A stretch of 40,120 nt of DNA, taken from the NCBI GenBank assembly GCA_016927835.1, contig JAFGMA010000249.1, positions 1-40,120 of the forward strand, given 5' to 3'. The translations under genes and the position numbers were made by a program. Source of the stretch: Candidatus Zhuqueibacterota bacterium. GTDB lineage: Bacteria; Zhuqueibacterota; Zhuqueibacteria; Thermofontimicrobiales; Sulfurfontimicrobiaceae. Shown here in pieces: positions 32,732-40,120 of the stretch (position 1 is the first letter of the stretch; every line of letters begins with the position of its first letter). The notes beneath the pieces are model-generated. The model made no database searches, was not told the origin of the DNA, and saw only the letters and a list, made by a program, of their open reading frames with translations.

Positions 32732-33591
32732 GAGAAATCGTCATTATCAGCGGAAAAGGCGGCACCGGCAAAACTACGGTAACCGCGGCGTTCGCCTCTT
32801 TGGCAAAAAATAAAGTAATGGCTGATTGCGATGTCGATGCGGCTGATCTGCACCTGATCCTGGCGCCAGAAATAAAACACCGGGAAGATTTCAGAAGCGG
32901 CAAATCGGCGCTTATTCGTGAAGCCGATTGCACGCAGTGCGGTAAATGCATTGAACTCTGCCGCTTTGATGCCATTGATGATAATTTTGTTGTCGATCCC
33001 GTCTCCTGCGAAGGCTGCGGTGTTTGCGTCTGGTTCTGCCCGGCGGAAGCGATTGATTTCAAGGAGAATACCAGCGGGCAATGGTTCATCTCCGATACAC
33101 GCTTTGGACCGCTGGTGCACGCAAAACTGGGAATCGCCGAGGAAAATTCAGGCAAATTAGTCACCCTCGTTCGGCGCCAGGCAAAGCAGGTGGCAGAATC
33201 GGAATCGCTCGATACGATCATCATCGATGGTGCCCCGGGTGTGGGCTGCCCGGTCATTTCATCGATTACCGGTTCCAGCGCGGTGCTCATTGTTTCCGAA
33301 CCCACGCTTTCAGGTTTGCACGATATGAAGCGGGTGGCGGAACTGGCAACCGGTCACTTCAATATTCAAACTTTTGTATGTGTGAATAAATATGATTTGA
33401 ATCAGGAAATAACGAATCAGATTAAAGCCCATTGCGATGCGAACCAACTTACATTCGTCGGGCAAATTCCGTATGACGAGAGCGTGACCCGTGCGATGGT
33501 ACAGGGAAAAAATGTCATCGAGTACGGGAACGAAATCGTCAAACGTGCCATTGAATCAATTTGGGATAATCTATTGAACAATTTACCATAA
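32728..33591 (+). CDS. MinD-like ATPase with inserted dicluster ferredoxin domain, second copy
   Basis: A 287-residue paralogue of the preceding gene with the same order of parts. Walker A is SGKGGTGKTT at residues 8-17, and the ferredoxin insert has Cys68, 71, 74, 78 and Cys94, 97, 100, 104. IDGAPGVGCPV and VSEPTLSGLHDM are the switch regions. The sequences have diverged well, suggesting a heteromer with distinct roles, as for the two ATPases of the ORP complex. AAGGAGG lies 8 bases before the ATG. A NifX protein follows 18 bases after the stop. Confidence 0.92.
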   Translation: MREIVIISGKGGTGKTTVTAAFASLAKNKVMADCDVDAADLHLILAPEIKHREDFRSGKSALIREADCTQCGKCIELCRFDAIDDNFVVDPVSCEGCGVCVWFCPAEAIDFKENTSGQWFISDTRFGPLVHAKLGIAEENSGKLVTLVRRQAKQVAESESLDTIIIDGAPGVGCPVISSITGSSAVLIVSEPTLSGLHDMKRVAELATGHFNIQTFVCVNKYDLNQEITNQIKAHCDANQLTFVGQIPYDESVTRAMVQGKNVIEYGNEIVKRAIESIWDNLLNNLP

Positions 33592-33609
33592 ATTTTAAGG
33601 AGCCAGCCA

Positions 33610-34005
33610 ATGAAGATCGCAATTTCAACCGATAATGGCAACGTTTCAGCTCATTTTGGTCGTTGCCCCGAATTCACAATCCTCGAAATTGATGGCGGGA
33701 AAGTCGTCAAGCGAGAAAGCATGTCCAATCCCGGTCATCATCCCGGATTTTTGCCGCAATATTTTGACGAACTGGGCGTCGATGCAGTGATTGCCGGCGG
33801 CGGCGGACAACGGGCACAAATGCTTTTTGCCGAAAAAAATATCCGGTTCGTACTCGGAATCACGGGCACAATTGATTCCACTATTGAAAAACTCTGCAAA
33901 GGCGAATTGAAGGGCGGTGAAAGCCTGTGCCAACCCGGCGCCGGCAAAGGATACGGGCTGGACAAGTCCGAATGCGACCATGAGGATGATGAAGCACACC
34001 ATTGA
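33610..34005 (+). CDS. NifX-family protein, third copy
   Basis: A 131-residue protein. MKIAISTDNGNVSAHFGRCP is the signature N-terminus (the AHFGRCPEF variant). Then FTILEID, the loop HHPGFLPQYFDELGVDAVIAGGGGQRA, FVLGITGTIDSTIEKL, and a C-terminal Cys/His/Asp-rich tail (CQPGAG..., CDHEDDEAHH) that may bind metal. The loop form matches the subgroup usually encoded beside Mrp/MinD ATPases. AAGGAG is 7 bases before the ATG. It is the third gene of the ATPase unit. Confidence 0.92.
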   Translation: MKIAISTDNGNVSAHFGRCPEFTILEIDGGKVVKRESMSNPGHHPGFLPQYFDELGVDAVIAGGGGQRAQMLFAEKNIRFVLGITGTIDSTIEKLCKGELKGGESLCQPGAGKGYGLDKSECDHEDDEAHH

Positions 34006-34171
34006 AAAATTCGCATTCAAGCTAAACTGCAAAAACCGGTCGTTCTCAACGCGAGCCGCATTCCTTCGAAGGGCTCTGCTACCACATGAACGTCGCCCCT
34101 TGCCCCGGTTCGACATACTCCGCAAAAATCCACCGGATGCCCAAGACTTCACGCGCCTGGAGATCACAGCT

Positions 34172-34411
34172 ATGAATTCAACTTTGAAAATCCAACTCTC
34201 GCCGATTGGCATGATTCATACCCCGTACCTGGACGCCAGCGATATTCCTATCCAGGGTATTTTCAAAACTCATGTTATCGGCAGAATCGAATTGAATCCG
34301 GAATTCGCACCCGGGGTAAATGACCTCCATGATTTCAGAAATGCCATATTGCTTTATTTTTTTCACCGCACTGAAAAAGTGCACCCGGTAAAAATCTTTT
34401 ATAATGCATAA
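34172..34411 (+). pseudogene. truncated TrmO/TsaA domain gene
   Basis: A 79-codon frame with GGAG about 9 bases before its ATG. It reads IGMIHTPYLDASDIPIQGIF, then GRIELNPEFAPGVNDLHDF, then LLYFFHRTEKVHPVKIF, matching the N-terminal half of the TsaA/TrmO fold (SAM-dependent tRNA N6-threonylcarbamoyl-adenosine methyltransferase, about 130-170 residues). It stops at FYNA, before the conserved ATR-P-RPNPIG segment needed for SAM binding. I do not see that segment downstream in any frame, so the 3' half appears deleted. Full-length relatives commonly sit in NifX/ATPase clusters, which fits its place here. Confidence 0.7.
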
Positions 34412-34606
34412 ATTTATTAAATTGCTTTCGCTAAGGCTTTTCAACCTTAAACGCTGCACCGCTCAATCCTGGTTAATGCAATTCTGTTTTCCAACTTTTG
34501 GGGATGTTTATCGTATTCTGTCATATTGAAGCGATGCCTGTAGACCGCTTCCGCCTTTTGTAACATCACCTTGTTTTGATTTCATGTACTTAAGAAGGAG
34601 GAGAAG

Positions 34607-35239
34607 ATGAAACCCAGCAGCATAATTTGCATTTTCATCGTTTTTATCATCACAACAGCCGGATGCAATGTCAGCGTTAATAAATCAATACGCATCAAGG
34701 ATGGCGAAACCGTTCGGCGGAGCCTGAATACTGTGAACGGCAAAATCATCATCGGCAACGAGTGTGACGTACGGGGTAATTGCCGCAGTGTAAATGGTCG
34801 CATTGAAATCGGGCGGAATTCAAGGATTCAGTCGCTGGAGTCCGTCAATGGCAGAATTGAAATTGGGAGCCATGTGACTGTGCAGGGAAGCATCAGATCC
34901 GTCAACGGCAATATCACCTGCCAGGCGCCTGTTGAAATCGAGGGCAGCATTACCGCGGTGAACGGTTCAGTCGAGTTGAATCGCGGGAGCGTCGAAGGGG
35001 ATATCACCACGCACAATGGCGATATCTCGCTGCTCGATCACAGCCGTGTGCGTGAGAGCATCATCATCAAGCATAGCAACGGACTTTCCGATCGTCGTCT
35101 GAAAATAACCATTGCTGATGATTCTTTGGTTGAAGGTGATATTATTGTAGAGGATGACGATATTGAGGTGACGGTTTATCTTCAACGAGGAGGCAGGGTT
35201 GAAGGAGAAATTGAAAATGCGAAAGTGGTTGAAGAATAG
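34607..35239 (+). CDS. lipoprotein with a repetitive beta-helix-like body
   Basis: A 210-residue exported protein. The signal peptide ends ITTAGC, a good lipobox, so it is probably a lipoprotein anchored by Cys at about residue 22. The body consists of about six units of ~20-24 residues built on VNGRIEIG, seen as TVNGKIIIG, SVNGRIEIG (twice), SVNGNITC, AVNGSVEL and THNGDISL, then a longer acidic C-terminus. The regular V-N-G turn suggests a right-handed beta helix or bactofilin/DUF4097-like fold. AGGAGG is 5-6 bases before the ATG. It stands alone; its function is unknown. Confidence 0.78.
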   Translation: MKPSSIICIFIVFIITTAGCNVSVNKSIRIKDGETVRRSLNTVNGKIIIGNECDVRGNCRSVNGRIEIGRNSRIQSLESVNGRIEIGSHVTVQGSIRSVNGNITCQAPVEIEGSITAVNGSVELNRGSVEGDITTHNGDISLLDHSRVRESIIIKHSNGLSDRRLKITIADDSLVEGDIIVEDDDIEVTVYLQRGGRVEGEIENAKVVEE

Positions 35240-35286
35240 CGCGGATTCATCGACGCTTTCACAATTCTGCCAGGTGAGCGAGGCTA

Positions 35287-35940
35287 TTATTTCCCTGGCT
35301 GAATCTTCCTGAAAATATAAATGTTATCATCCCTCAGAAACGATTTTATGGCAACCGGTTCATAGCATTCGGTTTTCGCAGCCTGTGCGAGCACTTTTTC
35401 TTTTGGTGTCGAATGCCAGCCCATATTTTCCGCTTTTGCGGGATCGGCTTCGATAATCACCAGCCTGCCGTTTGGCTTGAGTGCCGAGGCGATATTTTTC
35501 AGCAGCGAAACCGGATCATCCAGGTGATGATAGGTGTTGATCATATATACGAGATCGCATTGTTCCTTCGGAAACATGGGATCAGTCGCCCTGCCTTCGA
35601 CTACGACCATATTTCGTATATTTTCACGTTCGCAGCGCTCGCGCATGAAATTGAGCGCCTTTGAATCGATATCATTGGCAAAGACTTTCCCGCTCTCGCC
35701 TACCCTGGTTGCCATTTTCACCGCTACGCGCCCGTTTCCGGCACCCACTTCACCAATGACCATTCCCGGTACCACACCGATGCTGTCCATTATTTGCCCG
35801 GTGGGTTGTCGCACTTCGAATCGTTGCTCCCATTCTTCGGACCACCTGCCTTTCTTCTGACAATAAATACTGCTCACTACCAAAAGAACCAGGCTGATGC
35901 CCATAATAACAATTGTGCTAAAATGATGTCGAAGCCGCAT
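35287..35940 (-). CDS. membrane-anchored or exported SAM-dependent methyltransferase
   Basis: 217 residues from the ATG at 35940, preferred because GAGGA lies 8 bases upstream (an in-frame ATG at 35955 lacks a site). An N-terminal hydrophobic segment (STIVIMGISLVLLVVSSIY, then C) follows MRLRHH. The body is a class I methyltransferase: motif I GEVGAGNGRVAVKMA, FANDIDSKALNFM (motif II), CDLVYMINTYHHLDDP (motif IV), GRLVIIEADP (post-motif). The UbiE/MenG-like pattern suggests a small-molecule or lipid acceptor. The predicted signal/anchor is odd for an enzyme that needs cytosolic SAM. It follows kdsB by 46 bases, so the two are probably cotranscribed. Confidence 0.82.
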   Translation of the reverse strand: MRLRHHFSTIVIMGISLVLLVVSSIYCQKKGRWSEEWEQRFEVRQPTGQIMDSIGVVPGMVIGEVGAGNGRVAVKMATRVGESGKVFANDIDSKALNFMRERCERENIRNMVVVEGRATDPMFPKEQCDLVYMINTYHHLDDPVSLLKNIASALKPNGRLVIIEADPAKAENMGWHSTPKEKVLAQAAKTECYEPVAIKSFLRDDNIYIFRKIQPGK

Positions 35941-35986
35941 AATCTGCTTCCTCATTTATACGGGCGAGATCATCAGTGCATGGATA

Positions 35987-36757
35987 TCACTCCCATCCCG
36001 GCGTGTCTTCAATATATTTGATGACTCTGGCAAGATCTTCGGGGGTGTCCACGCTATAACCCGCCATTTCGGAGTAATTGCTTTTAGTTTCAATCACCAT
36101 TATTTTATAGCTTTTTTCCAGTACGCGCAGTTGTTCCAGCTTTTCAATTTGCTCAAGGCGTCCCGTAGGCCAACTCGAGTACTTGAGTAAAAAATCTTTT
36201 CGGTAGACATAAAGTCCGATATGCTCAAAGACTTCGATGCGCTGCCGGTCATCGCGCGGAAAAGGAATGAGCGATCTTGAGAAATAGAGAGCGATCTGAT
36301 TTTCATCGGTGACAACTTTGACAATATTCGGATTTGTCCAATCCTCTTCCTTCTCGATTTTTACTTTCAATGTTGACATTGAGAGTTCAGGATGGTCGAG
36401 TAGTGGCTGCACCGCTTCATCAATCATCAGCGGATCGAGCAGCGGCTGGTCGCCCTGAACGTTCACTACAATATCGGCTGGTACTTTTCCCACCGCTTCG
36501 GCAATCCGATCGGTCCCGGATTGATGCTGCGGATCGGTCATCACTGCGTTGCCACCAAAACCCCTGACACACTTTTGGACGCGCTCATCATCTACTGCAA
36601 CATACAGTTCATCCAGCAATTTCGATTTCAGAGTCCGCTCGTAAACACGTTGAATCATGGGCTTGCCCGCGATATCCGCGATGATCTTGCCGGGAAATCT
36701 AGATGATCCGTATCGCGCAGGAATCACGCCGATAACACGCTGATTTTTATCACTCAT
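35987..36757 (-). CDS. kdsB: 3-deoxy-manno-octulosonate cytidylyltransferase (CMP-Kdo synthetase)
   Basis: A 256-residue soluble enzyme that activates Kdo with CTP for lipopolysaccharide synthesis. The signature start is VIGVIPARYGSSRFPGKII, then KPMIQRVYERT, HQSGTDRIAEAV, VNVQGDQPLLDP (metal-binding Asp) and HIGLYVYRKDFL, with LEQLEQLR-like and SVDTPEDL near the end, all canonical for KdsB. Length is normal (about 250). GGAGGA is 5 bases before the ATG. This gene is the best evidence for an LPS-bearing outer membrane in the organism. Confidence 0.96.
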   Translation of the reverse strand: MSDKNQRVIGVIPARYGSSRFPGKIIADIAGKPMIQRVYERTLKSKLLDELYVAVDDERVQKCVRGFGGNAVMTDPQHQSGTDRIAEAVGKVPADIVVNVQGDQPLLDPLMIDEAVQPLLDHPELSMSTLKVKIEKEEDWTNPNIVKVVTDENQIALYFSRSLIPFPRDDRQRIEVFEHIGLYVYRKDFLLKYSSWPTGRLEQIEKLEQLRVLEKSYKIMVIETKSNYSEMAGYSVDTPEDLARVIKYIEDTPGWE

Positions 36758-37149
36758 CTGCGTCCTCCATGGTGGTTGCCTCCTTCGTCTTTGAATTGGT
36801 TCTCTCGTTCAATACATCGCGTCTGATTCCGAAAACGATCAACGATCAATGAGTTTCGATAGACAGGTGAGTGTTTACGCTTCGAATCTTTCCAACATCA
36901 CATCGCAATGTCACGTTCCCCAATTGCCGGTTGCGCCTGAGAAACGAGTAACCACCTGCAACAAGATTTTGATATTAATCATGCTTGCATCAAAAATCAT
37001 CAATCGTCAATCGCAAATCGGTTTTTATGCTCAAATAAAACAGGTGAATCATCATGATTGGGTTAAATGCGACAGTAACGTCATCTGCTAAACAGCCTGC
37101 TTCAGCAATGCTGCATTTCAGCGGAGATCACCTCTTCTCACTGTCGCAG
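36758..37149. other. gene-free spacer with a possible decayed palindrome
   Basis: CGTTCCCCAATTGCCGGTTG then GAGAAACGAG around 36922-36952 looks like a strongly degenerate copy of the dispersed palindrome. No supported gene. It must contain the kdsB promoter. Confidence 0.3.
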
Positions 37150-39738
37150 CTATTTAGCTGCTTCTACTTTATTATGAAATGCTTCTACATGAGGAATCCC
37201 CGCTTCAGCATAATGGGTGATTCCTTCTCTCTTGACGATTTGACAAAATCGTTGATAAGTGCCATCAAACTTCGCTTCCACCGGCGCGCGTTTGCATTTC
37301 AAATACATAATGGGCAATCGCGCAACTTCGACCCGCTGCCGGATTTCTTCATTATCGGCAACGGTTTCGGCAGCATCGAAAATGGCATCCGCCTCACGAA
37401 TGAAATCATCGGTAAACAGCTTATCCTCCGGCTTCAAACCGAGATGGATATGTGTTTCGGGCGTAAGACGATTGTGAAGCAAATCGAAATAGCGGCAAAT
37501 GTGTTGTCCGCTGCGCCCGTAATAGCCATACATAAAATCATCGAAAACCTTCGTGACATCGCATTCGGGATTCCACAGCAATTTTGAAATCAGGTACGCG
37601 CGCAATTCGGAAAACTCGCCGCCCCGGCTTTGATATGCTGCCTGCTCCATGATACCAATGGCGTGGTTATCGCGGAAGGTTTTAATATTCGGCTGGAGCA
37701 CGCGAAAATTCGGGTAAGGCATGATATAATGACCGAAATTCACCACATAATCCCAGATGTAAAGATGCGGTGCAATCGCAGACCACCCCTGCAAATCGCT
37801 GATGAAAGATTCATTTTCGGGGCAATGGTGGAAATCGTGTGCAAAACAACACTCGATGCTGCATAACCGAATCACCACATTATGCCTCGGCTTCAATGTT
37901 CTGCATGGTTTTCTGGTGTAAGTATAAGCCAGAGTTCCGACAAATTTATCAGGGAATTCGCTTTCGATGTTCTCCGCTACCTGGTTTACGAACCAGATCA
38001 GGGGTCCGGCTTCGCCGCCTTCGCGCTCAGCAATCGCCTGGCATTTAGCGCATTGACACGGATTGCTCCAATCATTTTGTGACACGGAGTAAATCAGGTA
38101 TTCCGGAAATTCATGCATCGTTTGTCTCAATCGCTCGGTAACGATGCGCAGCACATCGGGATTTGTCAGACAGAGCTGGGCGCGCTCATGGACGCGCTTG
38201 CCATTGATTTCGCTGTAATATTCAGGATGGTCGGCGAAAAATTCTTCAGGGGGCATGAACCGGTAAAACGTATGCACCGCCCAATAGCCTTCAACGCCGC
38301 CGGGCTGCTCCCGATAATTCATCGCTCCGTTGATTTTATTTCGCGCCGCCCAGATGGGTTCGAATGCCTCGTAATAAAAATCGTTGCGAACGCGAATTCC
38401 CGGCGACTCCGAATGGTACAACAAATCAAACGTGTATGCCGGTTTTTCAGGAATTACGCTTACATTGGGCGTGTACCAGCGGCACCCCATTTCCCGCTCT
38501 AAAAAATCCATGACGCCGTACATCGTGCCCCTGGCGGCGCCTCCCCAGATTACAATCGCTTGTCCGACATTGAGATACGTGAATGACTCATCATTTTTTG
38601 CCGGTGCCTGAAATTTCTCTCCGAGCAGGGCTTTGGCGCGTTTGTTAAAACCGACAACGATTTCGCGCTGGCTGACTGGCTTTGCATCGGAGACAATTGG
38701 AAAATCAGCGCCACTCACTTCACTTAGCCAGTGTTTGAGTTCTTTTGCCGCCCACTGCTCAGACTCAGATGCTTGCTCACCCAGCACAATCACATAATCG
38801 GTTTTACCATCCTTGAAGAGCTCGTATTCAATGCGTTTGCCCCCGGCAAAGGGTAGTTCGATTTTGTGTACGCTGTTATCCATCAAGCGCGCCTCCATTT
38901 TCAGGATGTATTTCGCATATTTATGGGGATCAATTCCAAGCGCCATCTTCGGCTTCTTTGTCCAGTTCTCTTCCCAACTCGGCATTTGCGGCTGCTCGAC
39001 ATCGAACACCTGCAGCTTTACATCCTTGAATAATTTACTGATTACCGATTCAGCCAATAAAAACCGAAGCGACACGCGACCTTCGTCATCATTCGCCACA
39101 TAAAACAGCCTGGATTGCGCAACAAATTGAGCTGGCTCAAAAGGCAAAAAGCGGGCGCAAAAAGCCCAGATATTTCCGCGCTCTTCAACTTTCAGCAAAA
39201 GCGTGTTCTTGCCCTTCCGCAGCAACACCGGCATTGAATCATCGTCCGGGCGTAAACCTCGACCCTCGGAATAGTCCCAGAGGCGTTCCCCATTCACCCA
39301 CAATCGTCCGCCATCATTGGTGCCGAAAGCCAACAGGCACACCTGATCTTTCGGCGATTCAATTTCGCAATAAGCGTATGCTGCAACAAATTCCTCGGTT
39401 GAAACTGCATCATCCAGACTGACAACCGAATCATCGCTCGTGTATTTGAACCACGTTACCGATTCTCCCTTGAACGTTTCGACTTGACCTTCGCGAATTT
39501 CAGGAACAGCTTCCCCTCCGTGCGCTTTCAGAAAATCGGTTTCGAAGCCTGGCAGGTGCACATAATCGGCTGCGCTTTCCGGAACTGCATCCAGCCGGAA
39601 CGGTCCGCAAAGCAGCCACGTACGAAGCCACTGATTCATTTCAAATTTCACCACCGCCGCCTCGCCAAACACAGTGCTGCCGTTCATTATCAATAGCAAA
39701 AAAATCCCCGCGATGATGATTCCCGATTGTTTAGCCAT
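37150..39738 (-). CDS. secreted DUF4838-domain protein, putative carbohydrate-active
   Basis: 862 residues from the ATG at 39738, which has GGGAGGA 7 bases upstream. A signal peptide (IIIAGIFLLLIMNGSTVFG) is followed by a beta-sandwich (about 90-210, FGTNDGGRLWVNGERLW and LLRKGKNTLLLKVEE, resembling glycoside hydrolase-associated jelly rolls). Next is an alpha-glucuronidase/GH20-like N-terminal domain (about 310-410, SEQWAAKELKHWLSEVSGAD and GTMYGVMDFLEREMGCRWY). The DUF4838 core (about 430-690) has SQNDWSNPCQCAKCQAIAE with a CxCxxC motif and WDYVVNFGHYIMPYPN. These proteins are thought to be periplasmic glycan-acting enzymes, but activity is unproven. It is monocistronic with a good promoter. 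Confidence 0.88.
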   Translation of the reverse strand: MAKQSGIIIAGIFLLLIMNGSTVFGEAAVVKFEMNQWLRTWLLCGPFRLDAVPESAADYVHLPGFETDFLKAHGGEAVPEIREGQVETFKGESVTWFKYTSDDSVVSLDDAVSTEEFVAAYAYCEIESPKDQVCLLAFGTNDGGRLWVNGERLWDYSEGRGLRPDDDSMPVLLRKGKNTLLLKVEERGNIWAFCARFLPFEPAQFVAQSRLFYVANDDEGRVSLRFLLAESVISKLFKDVKLQVFDVEQPQMPSWEENWTKKPKMALGIDPHKYAKYILKMEARLMDNSVHKIELPFAGGKRIEYELFKDGKTDYVIVLGEQASESEQWAAKELKHWLSEVSGADFPIVSDAKPVSQREIVVGFNKRAKALLGEKFQAPAKNDESFTYLNVGQAIVIWGGAARGTMYGVMDFLEREMGCRWYTPNVSVIPEKPAYTFDLLYHSESPGIRVRNDFYYEAFEPIWAARNKINGAMNYREQPGGVEGYWAVHTFYRFMPPEEFFADHPEYYSEINGKRVHERAQLCLTNPDVLRIVTERLRQTMHEFPEYLIYSVSQNDWSNPCQCAKCQAIAEREGGEAGPLIWFVNQVAENIESEFPDKFVGTLAYTYTRKPCRTLKPRHNVVIRLCSIECCFAHDFHHCPENESFISDLQGWSAIAPHLYIWDYVVNFGHYIMPYPNFRVLQPNIKTFRDNHAIGIMEQAAYQSRGGEFSELRAYLISKLLWNPECDVTKVFDDFMYGYYGRSGQHICRYFDLLHNRLTPETHIHLGLKPEDKLFTDDFIREADAIFDAAETVADNEEIRQRVEVARLPIMYLKCKRAPVEAKFDGTYQRFCQIVKREGITHYAEAGIPHVEAFHNKVEAAK

Positions 39739-39807
39739 CGTATATTCCTCCCTCAAATTCAGTTGACCGAACGATTTGTTTCCGCTGCCTGAAACGACGC
39801 AAGTGGT

Positions 39808-39836
39808 AATATAATCAATGCAAATTCAAAAAACAA
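39808..39836 (-). promoter_or_regulatory. sigma-70 promoter of the DUF4838 gene
   Basis: On the minus strand, TTGTTT, a 17-base spacer, TATATT (five of six at -10). The predicted start near 39801 gives a leader of about 63 bases. Confidence 0.55.
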
Positions 39837-39838
39837 TC

Positions 39839-40120
39839 GGAATCTTAAAAAAATGGTAATGCCTCAGTTACGGTTTTTTTTCAAAGGGTATTTAATTGAC
39901 TATCTGGGTTTAATTACTAGAACACTGATGAAACGGATCAGGCGGATTTGTACTGATATTTAACAACTTAAATGTATCTATTATTTCAAACCAATTCTCA
40001 AATCGTAAAGCTCATGATGGCAATACAGCGTTAGTAATTTTGATTTTGTCTTTGATAAAATTCATTCGTTTTTATAGATGTAAATTCTGGAAGATTTGAA
40101 AATTTCAATTTGAAATCCAT
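39839..40120. other. AT-rich end of window without a gene
   Basis: No frame with a ribosome binding site, and no hairpin worth naming. Confidence 0.4.

Noticed and set aside
32607-33305. 232-codon minus-strand frame
   Set aside because: It is antisense to the two ATPases, whose motifs are unmistakable.
33646-34212. 188-codon minus-strand frame
   Set aside because: It lies opposite the well-supported third NifX gene, has no family resemblance and no ribosome binding site.
26783-34411. A nitrogen fixation locus
   Set aside because: No nifHDKENB genes are present. NifX-type proteins, DUF5320 and ferredoxin-ATPases are common in non-fixing anaerobes.

Overview
The window looks like chromosomal DNA of a Gram-negative, probably anaerobic bacterium of the FCB / Calditrichota / KSB1 kind. 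This placement is inferred from gene content, not from a marker gene. The outer-membrane signs are a kdsB gene (LPS Kdo activation), a DUF3078 beta-barrel-like protein, an OmpA-type peptidoglycan-binding domain and a lipoprotein. The anaerobe signs are NifX-like proteins, MinD-type ATPases carrying ferredoxin inserts, and DUF5320 proteins. Start sites mostly carry AGGAGG-type ribosome binding sites. Several intergenic regions carry ordinary TTGACA-type sigma-70 promoters, unlike the typical Bacteroidota promoter. Genes are moderately spaced, and the wide spacers hold inverted-repeat elements. I see no rRNA, tRNA, CRISPR array, transposase or phage gene.

Layout. 0-5.4 kb: a TIGR03545-type protein running in from the left edge, a small unknown gene, a DUF3078 protein paired with an MscS channel, a small membrane/coiled-coil protein, and a start-less ORF remnant. 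5.6-9.8 kb: a minus-strand operon encoding a coiled-coil protein, a large BON-BON-OmpA protein with one central membrane segment, a Ras-like GTPase, and a PAS/sigma-54 activator. 10.4-15.3 kb: a LysE exporter, a membrane GT2 glycosyltransferase, a HAD-IIA phosphatase, an unlisted 56-residue membrane protein, and an exported isochorismatase-like protein. 16-21 kb: a glycerol-3-phosphate acyltransferase-like gene overlapping gpsA (phospholipid entry), then an exported protein with a SUMF1-like C-terminus. 21.4-26.3 kb: a GH38 alpha-mannosidase facing an acyl-CoA/acyl-ACP synthetase across a bidirectional terminator.

26.7-34.4 kb is the most distinctive block. It contains three NifX/ORP-like proteins, a dicluster ferredoxin, two DUF5320-type Gly/Arg-rich small proteins, a DUF89 phosphatase, an FmdB zinc ribbon, a DUF401 permease, two translationally coupled MinD-like ATPases with ferredoxin inserts, and a truncated TrmO/TsaA gene. 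With no nitrogenase genes present, it resembles the anaerobe-specific orange protein (ORP) loci of sulfate reducers rather than a nif locus. 34.6-40.1 kb: a beta-helix-like lipoprotein, a membrane-anchored SAM methyltransferase, kdsB, and a secreted DUF4838 protein.

The two most interesting systems are the envelope-to-GTPase-to-sigma-54 operon and the ORP-like cluster. The intergenic regions also carry at least three MITE-like inverted-repeat elements and a dispersed short palindrome family.
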